Source: Rikenella microfusus
Lineage (GTDB): Bacteria > Bacteroidota > Bacteroidia > Bacteroidales > VadinHA17
Length of the DNA: 36,650 nucleotides
Assembly: GCA_020722575.1 (NCBI GenBank)
Contig: DYKN01000029.1
Span: 1 to 36,650 of the forward strand
Reading direction: 5' to 3'
The notes under the pieces are model-generated. The model saw only the letters and a program-made list of their open reading frames with translations, was not told where the DNA came from and ran no database searches. The translations under genes and the position numbers were made by a program. Positions 16,401 through 24,427 of this stretch are shown here, piece after piece; the first letter of the stretch is position 1; each line of letters opens with the position of its first letter.

Positions 16401-16933
16401 ATGGAACCAATTATGGCTTATATACCAATATTCTTACCACTGCTAAATCTGATGTTGCCGAATATATTAAAGACTCATACGGAAACACCCAGCCAGCTGA
16501 TGTTGTGGTTGCTGATGCTTATAATAAAGAAAGTGTTGTTAAATCATCAAAACCATATCAGACAGGTGTACTTGGTGTGATATCAACTTATCCCAGTCTT
16601 ACCATGGGAATGGAACTCGTCATTGATGAAAAAACCGGTGAGGAGAAGAAGGGCGTAAATGTTGCAAAACTTGCCCTTTCTGGCCGTGTTCCGGTTAACG
16701 TCACTGGAGAAAACGGCCCGATACAACCCGGTGATTACCTTACAACCTCCTCAACTCCCGGATTTGCAATGAAATGGACATTGCTTGATGTTACTGAAGC
16801 AAAGGATTTCGATGAGCTGAAACAGATACTTGCCGAGAATGAAAGAAGAAGAGGTACAATAATTGGTAAGGCTGTCGAAGGCTTTTCAGGCTCAGGTACA
16901 GGAAAAATTATGGTGCTAATTTCACTGCAATAA
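13478..16933 (+). CDS. Large secreted YadA-head (Hep_Hag) repeat protein with G2-like C-terminus
   Basis: A 1151-residue surface or secreted fibre-like protein. It has a signal peptide (about 1-20), then a Bacteroidota N-terminal domain starting GFNYQAVAVDNSGRPIAN (about 24-165). Two KG-x-KGGFAIGGF segments lie at about 192-245. A long series of YadA-head left-handed beta-roll repeats of the form YSTALGY...ASG follows (about 300-840), then Tyr/Asn-rich repeats of the form YSGYF..SNYG (about 880-985). The C-terminal domain (about 986-1151), with ALSGRVPVNV, GDYLTTSSTPG and IIGKAVEG, resembles the peptidase-G2-type autoprocessing/chaperone domain of phage appendage proteins. There is no beta-barrel translocator and no obvious type IX secretion tail. 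A trimeric adhesin or fibre role is likely. It is followed by an intrinsic terminator and a paralogue. Confidence 0.85.
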   Translation: MKKNLLITVFCAVSAMLFSQVPQGFNYQAVAVDNSGRPIANASISVRLSILSDTTGFFSSGSGTYIWEETHTNIMTNTYGMFTVVLGTGTKIQGSADAFDKIVWTPGPYYVGTKISQDNGTTWKIMGSAKIWSVPYAMVSAKADELNPGAKVVSVNDGISDALFEVRRKDGQTVFAVYPDAVNIYVPSGGKGVKGGFAIGGFGEKAPSQDYFRVTPDSVRIYIDNTPGTKGTKGGFAIGGFDAAKGSLLKNYYLNVSGTNTVDTVLGSPQVLWFPNKNAFLAGNVWIPHPDSVGKYSTSLGYRSVAYGDYSQAFGYMARAMGNYSTSIGKNSIAGAGKTVAQNAFAFGDGAKATGSDSYAFGSGATATGYRSFAFGSVGLDDSGNPTTTPTTASQPYTVAIGMGAQATQKGAMALGIGANASGYYSNSFGYYSNSSGYYSTALGFRSTASQYYAGALGYYAAASGQGSLALGYGAQATQNYASAIGASSRATNTYASAFGRGAFAQGSSSVAIGYGATTGTSATNASAFGRLANASGSSSMALGVSAAASGDTSVAMGYLANSSNKYAVAIGYASKATAKNSFSFGYNSEAAGENSFAIGTYGLDASGNPNTSRPTKTLQSYSVAMGMGAQTSLKGDMALGVNSTASGGYSTAMGYSPTSSGPYSTAIGYTAVSSGSYSTAMGYAANSGGNYSASLGMGATTTGSYATAIGYYSRAYGNKSMAIGSQYSYTYYRLYCNRITGLCHWTPFTVNKYNTAEGDYSLAIGNGNYANNGGMSIGSNNSAYKSGAVAIGHSNVADSAYSVAVGANNVANGYNAFAFGESLTAQAANSFVIGTYNVAAGNKTSWINSDPLFVVGNGDSGTPHNALEVRKSGALYVYPDSSSYGIYNYATNTTYGLYIYNYAQNYKTSSIYGIRSYANQNNSDATGSTYSGYFRTSNYGTGYNYGLMSYAYQYNTSSNSPVYSGYFYSSNYGNGTNYGLYTNILTTAKSDVAEYIKDSYGNTQPADVVVADAYNKESVVKSSKPYQTGVLGVISTYPSLTMGMELVIDEKTGEEKKGVNVAKLALSGRVPVNVTGENGPIQPGDYLTTSSTPGFAMKWTLLDVTEAKDFDELKQILAENERRRGTIIGKAVEGFSGSGTGKIMVLISLQ

Positions 16934-16952
16934 TACTGCAATAAATCTATGT

Positions 16953-16985
16953 AAAAAAAGCCGGCTATTAAAACCGGCTTTTTTG
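16953..16985 (+). terminator. Intrinsic terminator after the first Hep_Hag-repeat gene
   Basis: Hairpin with stem AAAAAGCCGG / CCGGCTTTTT and a short CTATTAAAA loop, ending in a T-run. It starts about 20 nt after the stop codon at 16933. The symmetric A and T flanks would allow some function on both strands. Confidence 0.9.
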
Positions 16986-17041
16986 TTACGTTTATGTACA
17001 AAAACCTGCCATTGGTCAAAAAAAATTGAAGTTTATCAGTT

Positions 17042-17073
17042 TTTGTTGTAAATTGCGTATATTATTATCTTTC
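17042..17073 (+). promoter_or_regulatory. Possible promoter of the second Hep_Hag-repeat gene
   Basis: TTTG (17042-17045), 20-nt spacer, then TATCTTTC (17066-17073), which matches TAnnTTTG except for the last base. It lies between the upstream terminator and the ATG at 17144, giving a leader of about 65 nt. This suggests the two paralogues are transcribed separately. Confidence 0.35.
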
Positions 17074-17143
17074 AATCTATTGTATAATAGATGTTTTATC
17101 GTTTTATATTTTAATGAGTTATAAACTATAAAATATAAAAGTT

Positions 17144-19804
17144 ATGAAAACAAAATTTATTTTCCGCTTTAGTATTTTAACTATTTTCTTTTATCTTCTT
17201 CTTGCCCTGGGCTCTGAGCACCGAGCCCTGTGCCAGGTCCCCCATGGATTTAATTATCAGGCTGTTGCCGTAGATAATTCAGGACGACCCATTGCCAATA
17301 CCAGTATAAGTGTCAAACTTTCGATTTTGTCAGATACCACAGGCTTTAATTCATCAGGAAGTGGCACTTATATCTGGGAGGAGACTCATACCAATATTAT
17401 GACAAATACATATGGTATGTTCACTGTTGTGCTTGGCACAGGAGTGAAGGATCAGGGGTCTGCTTCTTCGTTCAACGAAATAACATGGGAAACAGGGCCC
17501 TATTATATCGGAACAAAAATTAAAAGGCCTGCTGATACTGACTTCAAGATAATGGGGGCAGCAAAATTATGGTCTGTACCATATGCAATGATGGCTGATA
17601 AAGCTGCCGATTTAAACTCAGGAGCAAAGGTTGTAAGTAAAGATGATACATCTTCTGATCCACTTTTTGAAGTTAAAAGGAACGACGGTCAAACTGTTTT
17701 TGCTGTTTACCCTGATGCAGTAAACATTTATGTTCCGTCAGGTGGTAAAGGTGTAAAGGGAGGTTTTGCAATTGGCGGTTTCGGTGAAAAAGCTCCTTCA
17801 CAGGATTATTTCAGGGTAACTCCCGACAGTGTCAGGATCTACATTGACAATTCACCATCGGTAAAAGGAGCTAAAGGAGGTTTTGCAATTGGTGGTTTCG
17901 ATCCCACAAAAGGTATCTTGCCTGAGTTTTATATGAATGTAACCGGGGCAAATAATGTTGATACGGTTGAAGGTTCACCTCAGGTATTGTGGTATCCGAA
18001 CAAAAATGCTTTTCTGGCCGGTAATGTACATATTGGTGCTATTGATAGTGTTGGCAGTTATTCGACTGCTCTGGGATACAGGTCTATTGCAATGGGAGAT
18101 TATTCACAGGCATTCGGTTATAAAGCAAAAGCACTCGGAAATTTCTCGACAAGCATTGGAAAAAATTCCATTGCCGGAGCAGGAAAAATCCTTGCACAAA
18201 ATGCATTTGCTTTTGGCGACGGTGCCAAAGCAACAGGATCTGATTCATATGCCTTTGGTTCCGGGGCTAATGCTACAGGATACCGTGCTTTTGCCTTCGG
18301 TTCTGTTGGCCTTGATAGTTTAGGCAATCCGACAACAATACCCACAACAGCCAGCCATCCATTCACAGTTGCAATAGGCATGGGCGCACAGGCTACACAA
18401 AAGGGTGCTATGGCACTGGGCATAGGCTCAAACGCATCAGGCTATTATTCAAACAGTTTAGGATATTACAGCACTTCATCAGGTACTTATTCTACAGCAC
18501 TGGGATATAAAGCCCAGGCTACCAATAACAATGCTCTCGCCCTCGGGAACGGTTCAATTGCATCAGGCACCAACTCTGCTGCAATTGGTTACCAGTCAAA
18601 ATCTGAAGGTGATAAGTCAATAGCAATCGGGTCGTATTATTCTTATTCATACCTGGTTCCAATAATAAACCTTGGTAAAGGCGGTGGTGACAGCAAAGGA
18701 TTCGACGATTTGCTTCCAATCATACCCATTACTCCAATTACAACTATTTCTAGAACATTCAACAGAGAAAATAAAGCCACAGGGCAATATTCGGTTGCCA
18801 TCGGAAATGGAAATCTTGCAGAAGCCGGAGGTTTTGTTTTCGGATCAAACAGCGATGCTATAAAATTCGGTGCTCTTGCTTTAGGGAACTCAGCATCTGC
18901 AAATGAAACAAACTCTGTTGCAATAGGTTATAACACAATGGCTAATGGAATATATTCCATGGCTATAGGTAACAATGTCACCGCAAACTCATACGGAGAA
19001 ATTGCACTGGGACAGTTTAATCAAACCGATGCCGGAACTGTAGATACATGGAATCAAAATGAACTGCTGTTTACCCTGGGAAATGGTGTTAATGATGCAA
19101 ACCGGTCAAATGCCCTTACCATTTATAAGGATGGTAAAAGTATAATCAGGGGAAGATATGCAGTATCAACCTTCAATTTCAAGAAATCCCGACTAATATA
19201 TCTATTAGGTTGGAAAGATTATATTTATGGCGTTTATACAATGATTAATCGCGATGATCCAAATATTGAGTATTACTACAGTGGTTATTTTACTTCAACC
19301 GGTACTGAAGGAATCTATCGCGGCCTTTATGCAGATTTGTTTTCGACACCTGAAGCCAATATTACAACCACTCTTAGATCAACTGGAGCTTATAATACTC
19401 TAATTAGTGCACCTTACATGGATTTAGTTATTGATAGTACAGGTTTAATCGGCCACCTTCCATCAAGTATCAGGTATAAGAAAGATATTGAAGATCTTAA
19501 AGATGTTGACTGGCTTTACAATCTCAGACCTGTATCCTTTAGATATATCAACTCAGAATCTTCTCATAAACAATCCGGTCTCATTGCCGAAGAGGTTTTG
19601 AAGGTAAATCCTGATTATGTTTCATTTAATGAGAAAGGAGAACCTGAGACTGTAAGCTATTCTAAACTAATCACGCCCCTGCTGAAAGCTGTTCAGGAAC
19701 AGAAAAAAGCAATTGAAACACTCAGGTCAGAAAATGAAATTCTGAAAGAAAGAATCGAACAGCTTGAAAGCATTGTATCATTAATCAGTCCAGGCCAGAA
19801 ATAA
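17144..19804 (+). CDS. Large secreted YadA-head repeat protein with S74 intramolecular chaperone domain
   Basis: An 886-residue paralogue of the preceding protein. It has a signal peptide (about 1-31), the same GFNYQAVAVDNSGRPIAN N-terminal domain, two KGGFAIGGF segments (about 205-250) and YadA-head repeats (about 300-640). The C-terminus (about 773-886) is a peptidase_S74-type domain: SSIRYKKDIEDLKDVDWLYN, LRPVSFRY, SGLIAEEV, VSYSKLITPLLKAVQEQ, then a coiled coil (AIETLRSENEILKERIEQLE). In phage tail spikes this domain trimerises the fibre and cleaves itself off before the Ser of the S-x-R-x-K motif. A homotrimeric surface fibre is therefore likely. As with its neighbour, no outer-membrane anchor is visible. 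The head region is much shorter, consistent with repeat loss or gain. Confidence 0.87.
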   Translation: MKTKFIFRFSILTIFFYLLLALGSEHRALCQVPHGFNYQAVAVDNSGRPIANTSISVKLSILSDTTGFNSSGSGTYIWEETHTNIMTNTYGMFTVVLGTGVKDQGSASSFNEITWETGPYYIGTKIKRPADTDFKIMGAAKLWSVPYAMMADKAADLNSGAKVVSKDDTSSDPLFEVKRNDGQTVFAVYPDAVNIYVPSGGKGVKGGFAIGGFGEKAPSQDYFRVTPDSVRIYIDNSPSVKGAKGGFAIGGFDPTKGILPEFYMNVTGANNVDTVEGSPQVLWYPNKNAFLAGNVHIGAIDSVGSYSTALGYRSIAMGDYSQAFGYKAKALGNFSTSIGKNSIAGAGKILAQNAFAFGDGAKATGSDSYAFGSGANATGYRAFAFGSVGLDSLGNPTTIPTTASHPFTVAIGMGAQATQKGAMALGIGSNASGYYSNSLGYYSTSSGTYSTALGYKAQATNNNALALGNGSIASGTNSAAIGYQSKSEGDKSIAIGSYYSYSYLVPIINLGKGGGDSKGFDDLLPIIPITPITTISRTFNRENKATGQYSVAIGNGNLAEAGGFVFGSNSDAIKFGALALGNSASANETNSVAIGYNTMANGIYSMAIGNNVTANSYGEIALGQFNQTDAGTVDTWNQNELLFTLGNGVNDANRSNALTIYKDGKSIIRGRYAVSTFNFKKSRLIYLLGWKDYIYGVYTMINRDDPNIEYYYSGYFTSTGTEGIYRGLYADLFSTPEANITTTLRSTGAYNTLISAPYMDLVIDSTGLIGHLPSSIRYKKDIEDLKDVDWLYNLRPVSFRYINSESSHKQSGLIAEEVLKVNPDYVSFNEKGEPETVSYSKLITPLLKAVQEQKKAIETLRSENEILKERIEQLESIVSLISPGQK

Positions 19805-19821
19805 TTAATTTTTTTAATGTC

Positions 19822-19850
19822 AAAGCCGGTTTTTCCTACCGGCTTTTTTT
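19822..19850 (+). terminator. Intrinsic terminator after the second Hep_Hag-repeat gene
   Basis: Perfect 9-bp stem AAAGCCGGT / ACCGGCTTT with a 7-nt TTTTCCT loop and a following T-run. It starts 18 nt after the stop codon. The GCCGG core is the same as in the terminator of the upstream paralogue, so the duplication may have included the 3' flank. Confidence 0.92.
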
Positions 19851-19916
19851 ATTTTTATGTGTTAATAGAAATCGACGGGAAATTTTAATAAATTCAAATC
19901 TCAATTCTTTGTAATA

Positions 19917-20579
19917 ATGGAAGTAAAAATTCAGGAAAGCTGGAAGTTGAAGTTGAGTGATGAGTTTGAAAAGGAATATTTTATGAAGCTTGTCAGTTTT
20001 GTTAGAGAGGAATACAGAACTCATACAATTTATCCGCCGGGAAGTTTGATTTTCAATGCATTCAATCTTTGTCCCTTCGATAAGGTCAAAGTAGTTATAA
20101 TAGGGCAGGATCCGTATCATGGACCCGGGCAGGCGCATGGTCTGTGCTTTTCTGTAAGAGATGGCATTCCCTTTCCTCCAAGTCTTGTTAATATTTTTAA
20201 AGAGATCGAGTCGGATCTGGGGATTCCTTTCCCAAAATCAGGTAATCTTGAAAGATGGGCTATTCAGGGAGTGCTTCTGTTGAATGCAATATTAACGGTA
20301 AGGGCGAACATGGCAGGCTCTCACCAGGGAAAAGGCTGGGAACAATTTACCGATTCGGTTATCAGAATACTTAATGAACAGAAACGTAATCTTGTATTTT
20401 TATTATGGGGTGCCTATGCCCAACAGAAAGGTGCAGTTATTGACAGGTCAAAACATCTTGTGCTTGAATCGGTCCACCCCTCCCCCTTATCAGCAACAAG
20501 AGGTTTTTTCGGAAATAAACATTTCAGTCGATGCAATGAGTATCTTATAAGTAATGGTATTGAACCAATAAAATGGTAA
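19917..20579 (+). CDS. ung: Uracil-DNA glycosylase, family 1
   Basis: Cytoplasmic base-excision repair enzyme removing uracil from DNA. The 220-residue length is typical. The water-activating motif is [18 protein letters not shown] with catalytic Asp65. The uracil-binding segment [10 protein letters not shown] is at about 120-129. The [13 protein letters not shown] loop with His187 inserts into the minor groove. All key residues are intact. It stands alone after the terminator of the fibre gene and converges on the small lipoprotein gene with only 37 nt between stop codons. Confidence 0.97.
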   Translation: MEVKIQESWKLKLSDEFEKEYFMKLVSFVREEYRTHTIYPPGSLIFNAFNLCPFDKVKVVIIGQDPYHGPGQAHGLCFSVRDGIPFPPSLVNIFKEIESDLGIPFPKSGNLERWAIQGVLLLNAILTVRANMAGSHQGKGWEQFTDSVIRILNEQKRNLVFLLWGAYAQQKGAVIDRSKHLVLESVHPSPLSATRGFFGNKHFSRCNEYLISNGIEPIKW

Positions 20580-20616
20580 AAATCAGGTTATCTTATTTGT
20601 TATTTTGGTAAAGAAA

Positions 20617-21012
20617 TTATTTAAGAGGAGATTCCATTATTACATTGTGAATCTTAAGTTTTCTCTGAGCATCATTTTCAATGAAAATTTCATAAGTGGC
20701 TTTAACCTGCCCGAGATACTGCATATAATAATATGTTACAGTATCTGTTTTATATTTGATGCCATTAATATATGCCGAAATATTTGCCTTCGGATATGCT
20801 TTTTCAAAACGGTAATAATCAGTAACCTGACCTCCTTCAAGCACACCATAATTATATATTCCTCCACCTGTCTCAACCGTCAATTCGGTCATAGTAAGGT
20901 CGGTAAGGTTTCTTACTCTAATATCAGTAGGCCCGAGCGGTTCTTTTTCAAGCTTCTTGCAACCCGAAGACATTAAAACCGCAAGGGCAAGAAAGAACAA
21001 TAGATTTTTCAT
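20617..21012 (-). CDS. Small hypothetical lipoprotein
   Basis: A 131-residue protein with a type II signal peptide; the lipobox is LMSSGC with lipidated Cys18, followed by KKLEKEPLGP. The mature part looks like a small beta-rich domain (IRVRNLTDLTMTELTVETGG near 31-50, TDYYRFEKAYPKANISAYING near 64-84). I recognise no family. The +2 Lys is compatible with surface or outer-membrane sorting, but that cannot be decided here. It lies 69 nt downstream of batE on the same strand and could be read through from the bat operon or have its own promoter. Confidence 0.75.
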   Translation of the reverse strand: MKNLLFFLALAVLMSSGCKKLEKEPLGPTDIRVRNLTDLTMTELTVETGGGIYNYGVLEGGQVTDYYRFEKAYPKANISAYINGIKYKTDTVTYYYMQYLGQVKATYEIFIENDAQRKLKIHNVIMESPLK

Positions 21013-21081
21013 AATGTTTTCCTTACTGTAAATAAACTTATTAAATCTGACATTAAAATTAAAAAAATAGTTGCATATAAA

Positions 21082-21846
21082 TCAAAGTTTTTCCATACAA
21101 TTCTCAGGAATCCAGCCTTTATTACCGTCAGGGAGCCTAATTTCATTCCATTCACCGAGAGCATCTGTGACTGTAACCTTTGTTCCCTCATGTATAAGGA
21201 AAAGATCATTTCCTCCGGAATCAGGCGAACTTTTCCCATTCACTTGAGGGCATAAAATAATTGCTCTGTCACTATTATAAACAAGATTTCTGTTACGGAT
21301 AGAAAAAGCCAGTGATAGAAGGCTTATAAACAGCATTATAAGAGCTATCCAGAAACTGGTTACTTTTAGCCTGTATACCGATGTAAATAAATATACTGAA
21401 AGCAGGATGAGAAACAATATAAATAAAGATATGCTTATTAAAGCCCATTTATTTGAAGTAAGCAGAAGTGAAATAAAATTGTACCAGGTAATAAAGAATA
21501 ATTCCGGCACTTCAGTGAATTTATCAACTGTGTAAGTGCGTGCAATCTGAAGGTTATAATTAATATCCTCATCTGCAGGATCCAGAAGAAGTGCCCTTTC
21601 AAAGAATAGAATAGCCTCCGGTATTTCATTGATTTTGAAATAGGCATTTCCTATATTATAAAATAAATTGGAAGAACTCATACCTGATTTGTAAAGTGAC
21701 AACCAGACATCGAGAGCTTCCTGATATTTTCCTTTAGAGTATAATTCAGTGCCTTCCCTGAACTTCTCATTAAAGGCATTATCACAAAAGGCAGGAATAT
21801 TTTCTGCAATAATCGCTAATGAAAGAATAACTATCAATTTTTTCAT
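21082..21846 (-). CDS. batE: BatE-like TPR and SH3b membrane protein
   Basis: A 254-residue protein with a signal peptide (about 1-20). TPR units follow: FREGTELYSKGKYQEALDVWL near 27-47, then FYNIGNAYFKINEIPEAILFFERAL. Two membrane segments lie at about 130-180. A C-terminal SH3b-type domain (about 200-254) includes LFLIHEGTKVTVTDALGEWNEIRL and GWIPENCMEKL. This is the usual BatE layout. The start at 21846 is preferred over an upstream TTG because AAGGAGG, a strong ribosome site rare in this phylum, lies just before it. It is the last gene of the moxR-bat operon, 10 nt after batD. The family was linked to aerotolerance in Bacteroides; the molecular job is unclear. Confidence 0.87.
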   Translation of the reverse strand: MKKLIVILSLAIIAENIPAFCDNAFNEKFREGTELYSKGKYQEALDVWLSLYKSGMSSSNLFYNIGNAYFKINEIPEAILFFERALLLDPADEDINYNLQIARTYTVDKFTEVPELFFITWYNFISLLLTSNKWALISISLFILFLILLSVYLFTSVYRLKVTSFWIALIMLFISLLSLAFSIRNRNLVYNSDRAIILCPQVNGKSSPDSGGNDLFLIHEGTKVTVTDALGEWNEIRLPDGNKGWIPENCMEKL

Positions 21847-21856
21847 TTCACCCTCC

Positions 21857-23668
21857 TTATCCAAGTTTATTCTCGAGATCCCTTATAAATTTCACTGCAC
21901 TATTGTACAAGTTTTCTGCCTCTGCAGGTTGTGAAGCAGGTGCAAATCTTGCAAATTCACATCTGTCGATTATTTCAAGCAGTTTTTCAATTTGTTCGGT
22001 GCTTATTTCTTTTTCTTTCAGTTTTTCCACCACAACGTTTCTGGTAAGCTGTGACTGCGGAATTGCAAGTTTATCACTGAGGTAACCCCATAAAGCCTTC
22101 AAAAGTTCCTCGTAGAATTTATCAGTATTATCTGTTTTCAAGCACTTTGATGCGGAAGATAATCTTCTGGACGCAACTTTACCGGCTTTTCTGTTTCTGA
22201 CTCGCACTAAATCGGCTGATCGTCTGACCTGCTCACGCCTGACGAAAATAACAATCAAAAATAGTGTCAGACCCAGTAAGTAAATATATGGAAATCCTCT
22301 TTTAGATATCAGCAGTTTATCAGGCCTGATAATTGTTCCATGTACTGAATTTATAAATCTGATATCTTTCCCGAGGTATTTCACCTCTTCCCGTGACACT
22401 CCGCTGAAAACTGTAGCAGGACCGGCCTGATCAGTAGTTCTTACAGCATGAAACCTGAATTCCTTCGTCGTAAGTTTCTCATATTGTTTTGATGCAGGAT
22501 TAAAGTATGAATAAGTAATAGACGGTAATATAAAATCTCCATGATGCCGGGGAATCAGAACGTATTCAAATGTTTTCTTACCCGTTGTACCTGAAGCTGT
22601 GCTGGTAAAGTTATCAATAATTTTTGGATCATATATTTCTATATCGGGTGACAAATTCAACAATGGAGCACTTGCAAATTTAAGATTTCCACTTCCGCTT
22701 AAAGTAATTTTAAGGTTTATAGCATCATTAACATTAACAGTGTCTTTATTAATGGATGCCGAGACTGATATTTTTCCAACTACACCTGAAAAATCATCAG
22801 GTTTACCTTCGGGCAACGGTTTGACTTTAATTTTCACAGGTAGAGTGGCAAGTACTCTGGGGACGTTTGTATATCTCGCAAAGAAATCGCCAAAGAAAGG
22901 ATCCGGTTCTCCTATCCTTTGTTGAATAAGTGCCGTTACTTCTACAGGATTGATAGTTATTTCACCGGTTATCTGGGGAAACAGAAGAATCTGCTGAATA
23001 ATACCAGTTCCATAGATAACACCTTTAACATTCTCCCTTTCAAGTGATGTCAGAGGTGGTGTTTCAAGATCTTCACGGATAAAACCACTGAAGTCAGGAT
23101 ATTTGATTTCCTGCAGCCCTGAAATATTAATTCTTGAATAGATCTTAAGTGACACCACCATTGGTTCTCCAGCGTATAGTTCAGTACGGCCTGGAATTAA
23201 TCTTACAAAAAGATCTCCCGAAGGTTCAGCTGTGGAGACCTCTTTCTCAGGTTTTTCTGTTTCCCGTCTTGCATTTTGTCCCGAAGGTGTTCCAACAACT
23301 TCAATATATATTGAATCCGACTGATATTCCTTACCTTTTACTTTAATCGAAGCCGGACCAATAACATATTTTCCGGGTTCAATAGACTGGAGATAATATG
23401 TATATGTATATGAAGTCTCCTGAGATATTTTTCCGTTAATTATTTGAGTGCTTGAACTGTATGATGTATGTGGTCCCATTAATTTGTAAAATCCGGTAAA
23501 TGGTGGTGCAGTAAATTCTCCTCCTCCTGTGTTTATTGTCCAGCTAATAGTAAACTGTTCTCCCACGCTCACAACCCTCGGGTATTCAGTTTTTATAACT
23601 ACCTCCTGGGCTTTTAGCCCGGAAGTCAGGAGTATTATAATAATAAATGCTAATATTTTGTTTTTCAT
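21857..23668 (-). CDS. batD: BatD family protein
   Basis: A 603-residue envelope protein. It has a signal peptide (1-20), a large periplasmic region of repeated Ig-like beta domains (about 22-440) with typical BatD segments such as VSVGEQFTISWTINTGGGEF near 34-53 and ELYAGEPMVVSLKIYSRINI, one transmembrane helix (about 468-486, IYLLGLTLFLIVIFV) and a cytoplasmic C-terminal tail (about 490-603) with a helical bundle. The 7-nt gap to batC and 10 nt to batE support a single transcript. BatD is thought to work with the VWA proteins BatA and BatB in a membrane complex energised by the MoxR ATPase. Confidence 0.92.
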   Translation of the reverse strand: MKNKILAFIIIILLTSGLKAQEVVIKTEYPRVVSVGEQFTISWTINTGGGEFTAPPFTGFYKLMGPHTSYSSSTQIINGKISQETSYTYTYYLQSIEPGKYVIGPASIKVKGKEYQSDSIYIEVVGTPSGQNARRETEKPEKEVSTAEPSGDLFVRLIPGRTELYAGEPMVVSLKIYSRINISGLQEIKYPDFSGFIREDLETPPLTSLERENVKGVIYGTGIIQQILLFPQITGEITINPVEVTALIQQRIGEPDPFFGDFFARYTNVPRVLATLPVKIKVKPLPEGKPDDFSGVVGKISVSASINKDTVNVNDAINLKITLSGSGNLKFASAPLLNLSPDIEIYDPKIIDNFTSTASGTTGKKTFEYVLIPRHHGDFILPSITYSYFNPASKQYEKLTTKEFRFHAVRTTDQAGPATVFSGVSREEVKYLGKDIRFINSVHGTIIRPDKLLISKRGFPYIYLLGLTLFLIVIFVRREQVRRSADLVRVRNRKAGKVASRRLSSASKCLKTDNTDKFYEELLKALWGYLSDKLAIPQSQLTRNVVVEKLKEKEISTEQIEKLLEIIDRCEFARFAPASQPAEAENLYNSAVKFIRDLENKLG

Positions 23669-23674
23669 AGCTCT

Positions 23675-24427
23675 TTACCAATTAATCAGAGTTCTAACTC
23701 TTTCCTGTGCTGTTTTAGCTTCTTTAACTTTTTCCTGTACTTTTTTCTCATCATTTGCCAGTGCATTCAGAATTCTTTCTGCATCCTCCTTTGATATCTT
23801 TTGTTGCTGCTCACCCTGCTGATCCTGATTTGCCTGATTTTGGTTACTATTCTGTTGTTGCTGTTGTTGGTTTTCCTGATTTTGCTGTTGATTATTATTG
23901 TTCTCATCCTCTTTTTGTTGCTCATTTTGTTGCTGTTGCTGTTGTTGTTGCTGCTGCATCTTTTTAAGCAAATCCTGGGCGTAGGCGAGGTTATACTTGG
24001 CTTCCATACTTGAAGGATTCAATCTTAATGAATTTTTATAGGCTTCAATACTCTCCTCAATTTTGTTGTTTTTAAGAAGGGAATTTCCTAAGTTATAATA
24101 ACTTTCTGCCTTTTTCATGTTTTCATTACTCATTTCAACAGATGTGGAAAAATGTTTTGATGCATCTTCAAATTTATTCTGGCGGTAAAGTGCATCGCCC
24201 AGATTGAAAACGGCATCTGTCGATGATGGAGTATTTTCAATTGCCTTCCTGTATAGAATTTCTGATTCGTTATAATCTCCCTTAAAATATTTATTATTTC
24301 CCTGCCGCAGGTATTTTTTATCACCCTGTCCATAGATTCCCAGAATGTTCAAAAGCATTAAAATAACCGCTATACCTGTCGTCCTGTTCATCTTTCTGAT
24401 AATAAAAATCTTTTTCATAGTTATCAT
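23675..24427 (-). CDS. batC: BatC-like TPR protein with poly-Gln tract
   Basis: A 250-residue protein with an N-terminal hydrophobic signal/anchor (about 14-33) and three or four TPR units (about 40-155; for example YNESEILYRKAIENTPSSTD, DAVFNLGDALYRQNKFEDAS, YYNLGNSLLKNNKIEESIEA). A Gln/Asn-rich low-complexity tail follows (about 160-215), then a charged coiled-coil end with ERILNALANDEKKVQEK. Its first codon overlaps the batB stop by 1 nt (TAATG). Internal ATGs at codons 4 and 13 are alternatives. The Q-rich part is coded by CAA/CAG runs, so its length may vary between strains without changing frame. Confidence 0.87.
   Translation of the reverse strand: MITMKKIFIIRKMNRTTGIAVILMLLNILGIYGQGDKKYLRQGNNKYFKGDYNESEILYRKAIENTPSSTDAVFNLGDALYRQNKFEDASKHFSTSVEMSNENMKKAESYYNLGNSLLKNNKIEESIEAYKNSLRLNPSSMEAKYNLAYAQDLLKKMQQQQQQQQQQNEQQKEDENNNNQQQNQENQQQQQQNSNQNQANQDQQGEQQQKISKEDAERILNALANDEKKVQEKVKEAKTAQERVRTLINW
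23815..23958. repeat. CAA/CAG trinucleotide-rich tract inside batC
   Basis: On the plus strand the tract reads as imperfect TTG/CTG triplets, with the purest run at 23930-23958. It encodes Gln blocks of up to nine residues broken by Asn, Glu and Asp. Changes of whole triplets would keep the frame. It behaves as a coding microsatellite. Confidence 0.8.

Noticed and set aside
13478..19804. A prophage or tail-fibre island
   Set aside because: Chaperone-type C-termini resemble phage appendages, but there are no capsid, portal, terminase, integrase or lysis genes nearby and both proteins carry signal peptides.
23755..24013. Leu/Val-rich plus-strand frames opposite batC
   Set aside because: Direct result of the complementary strand of CAA/CAG repeats; not real proteins.
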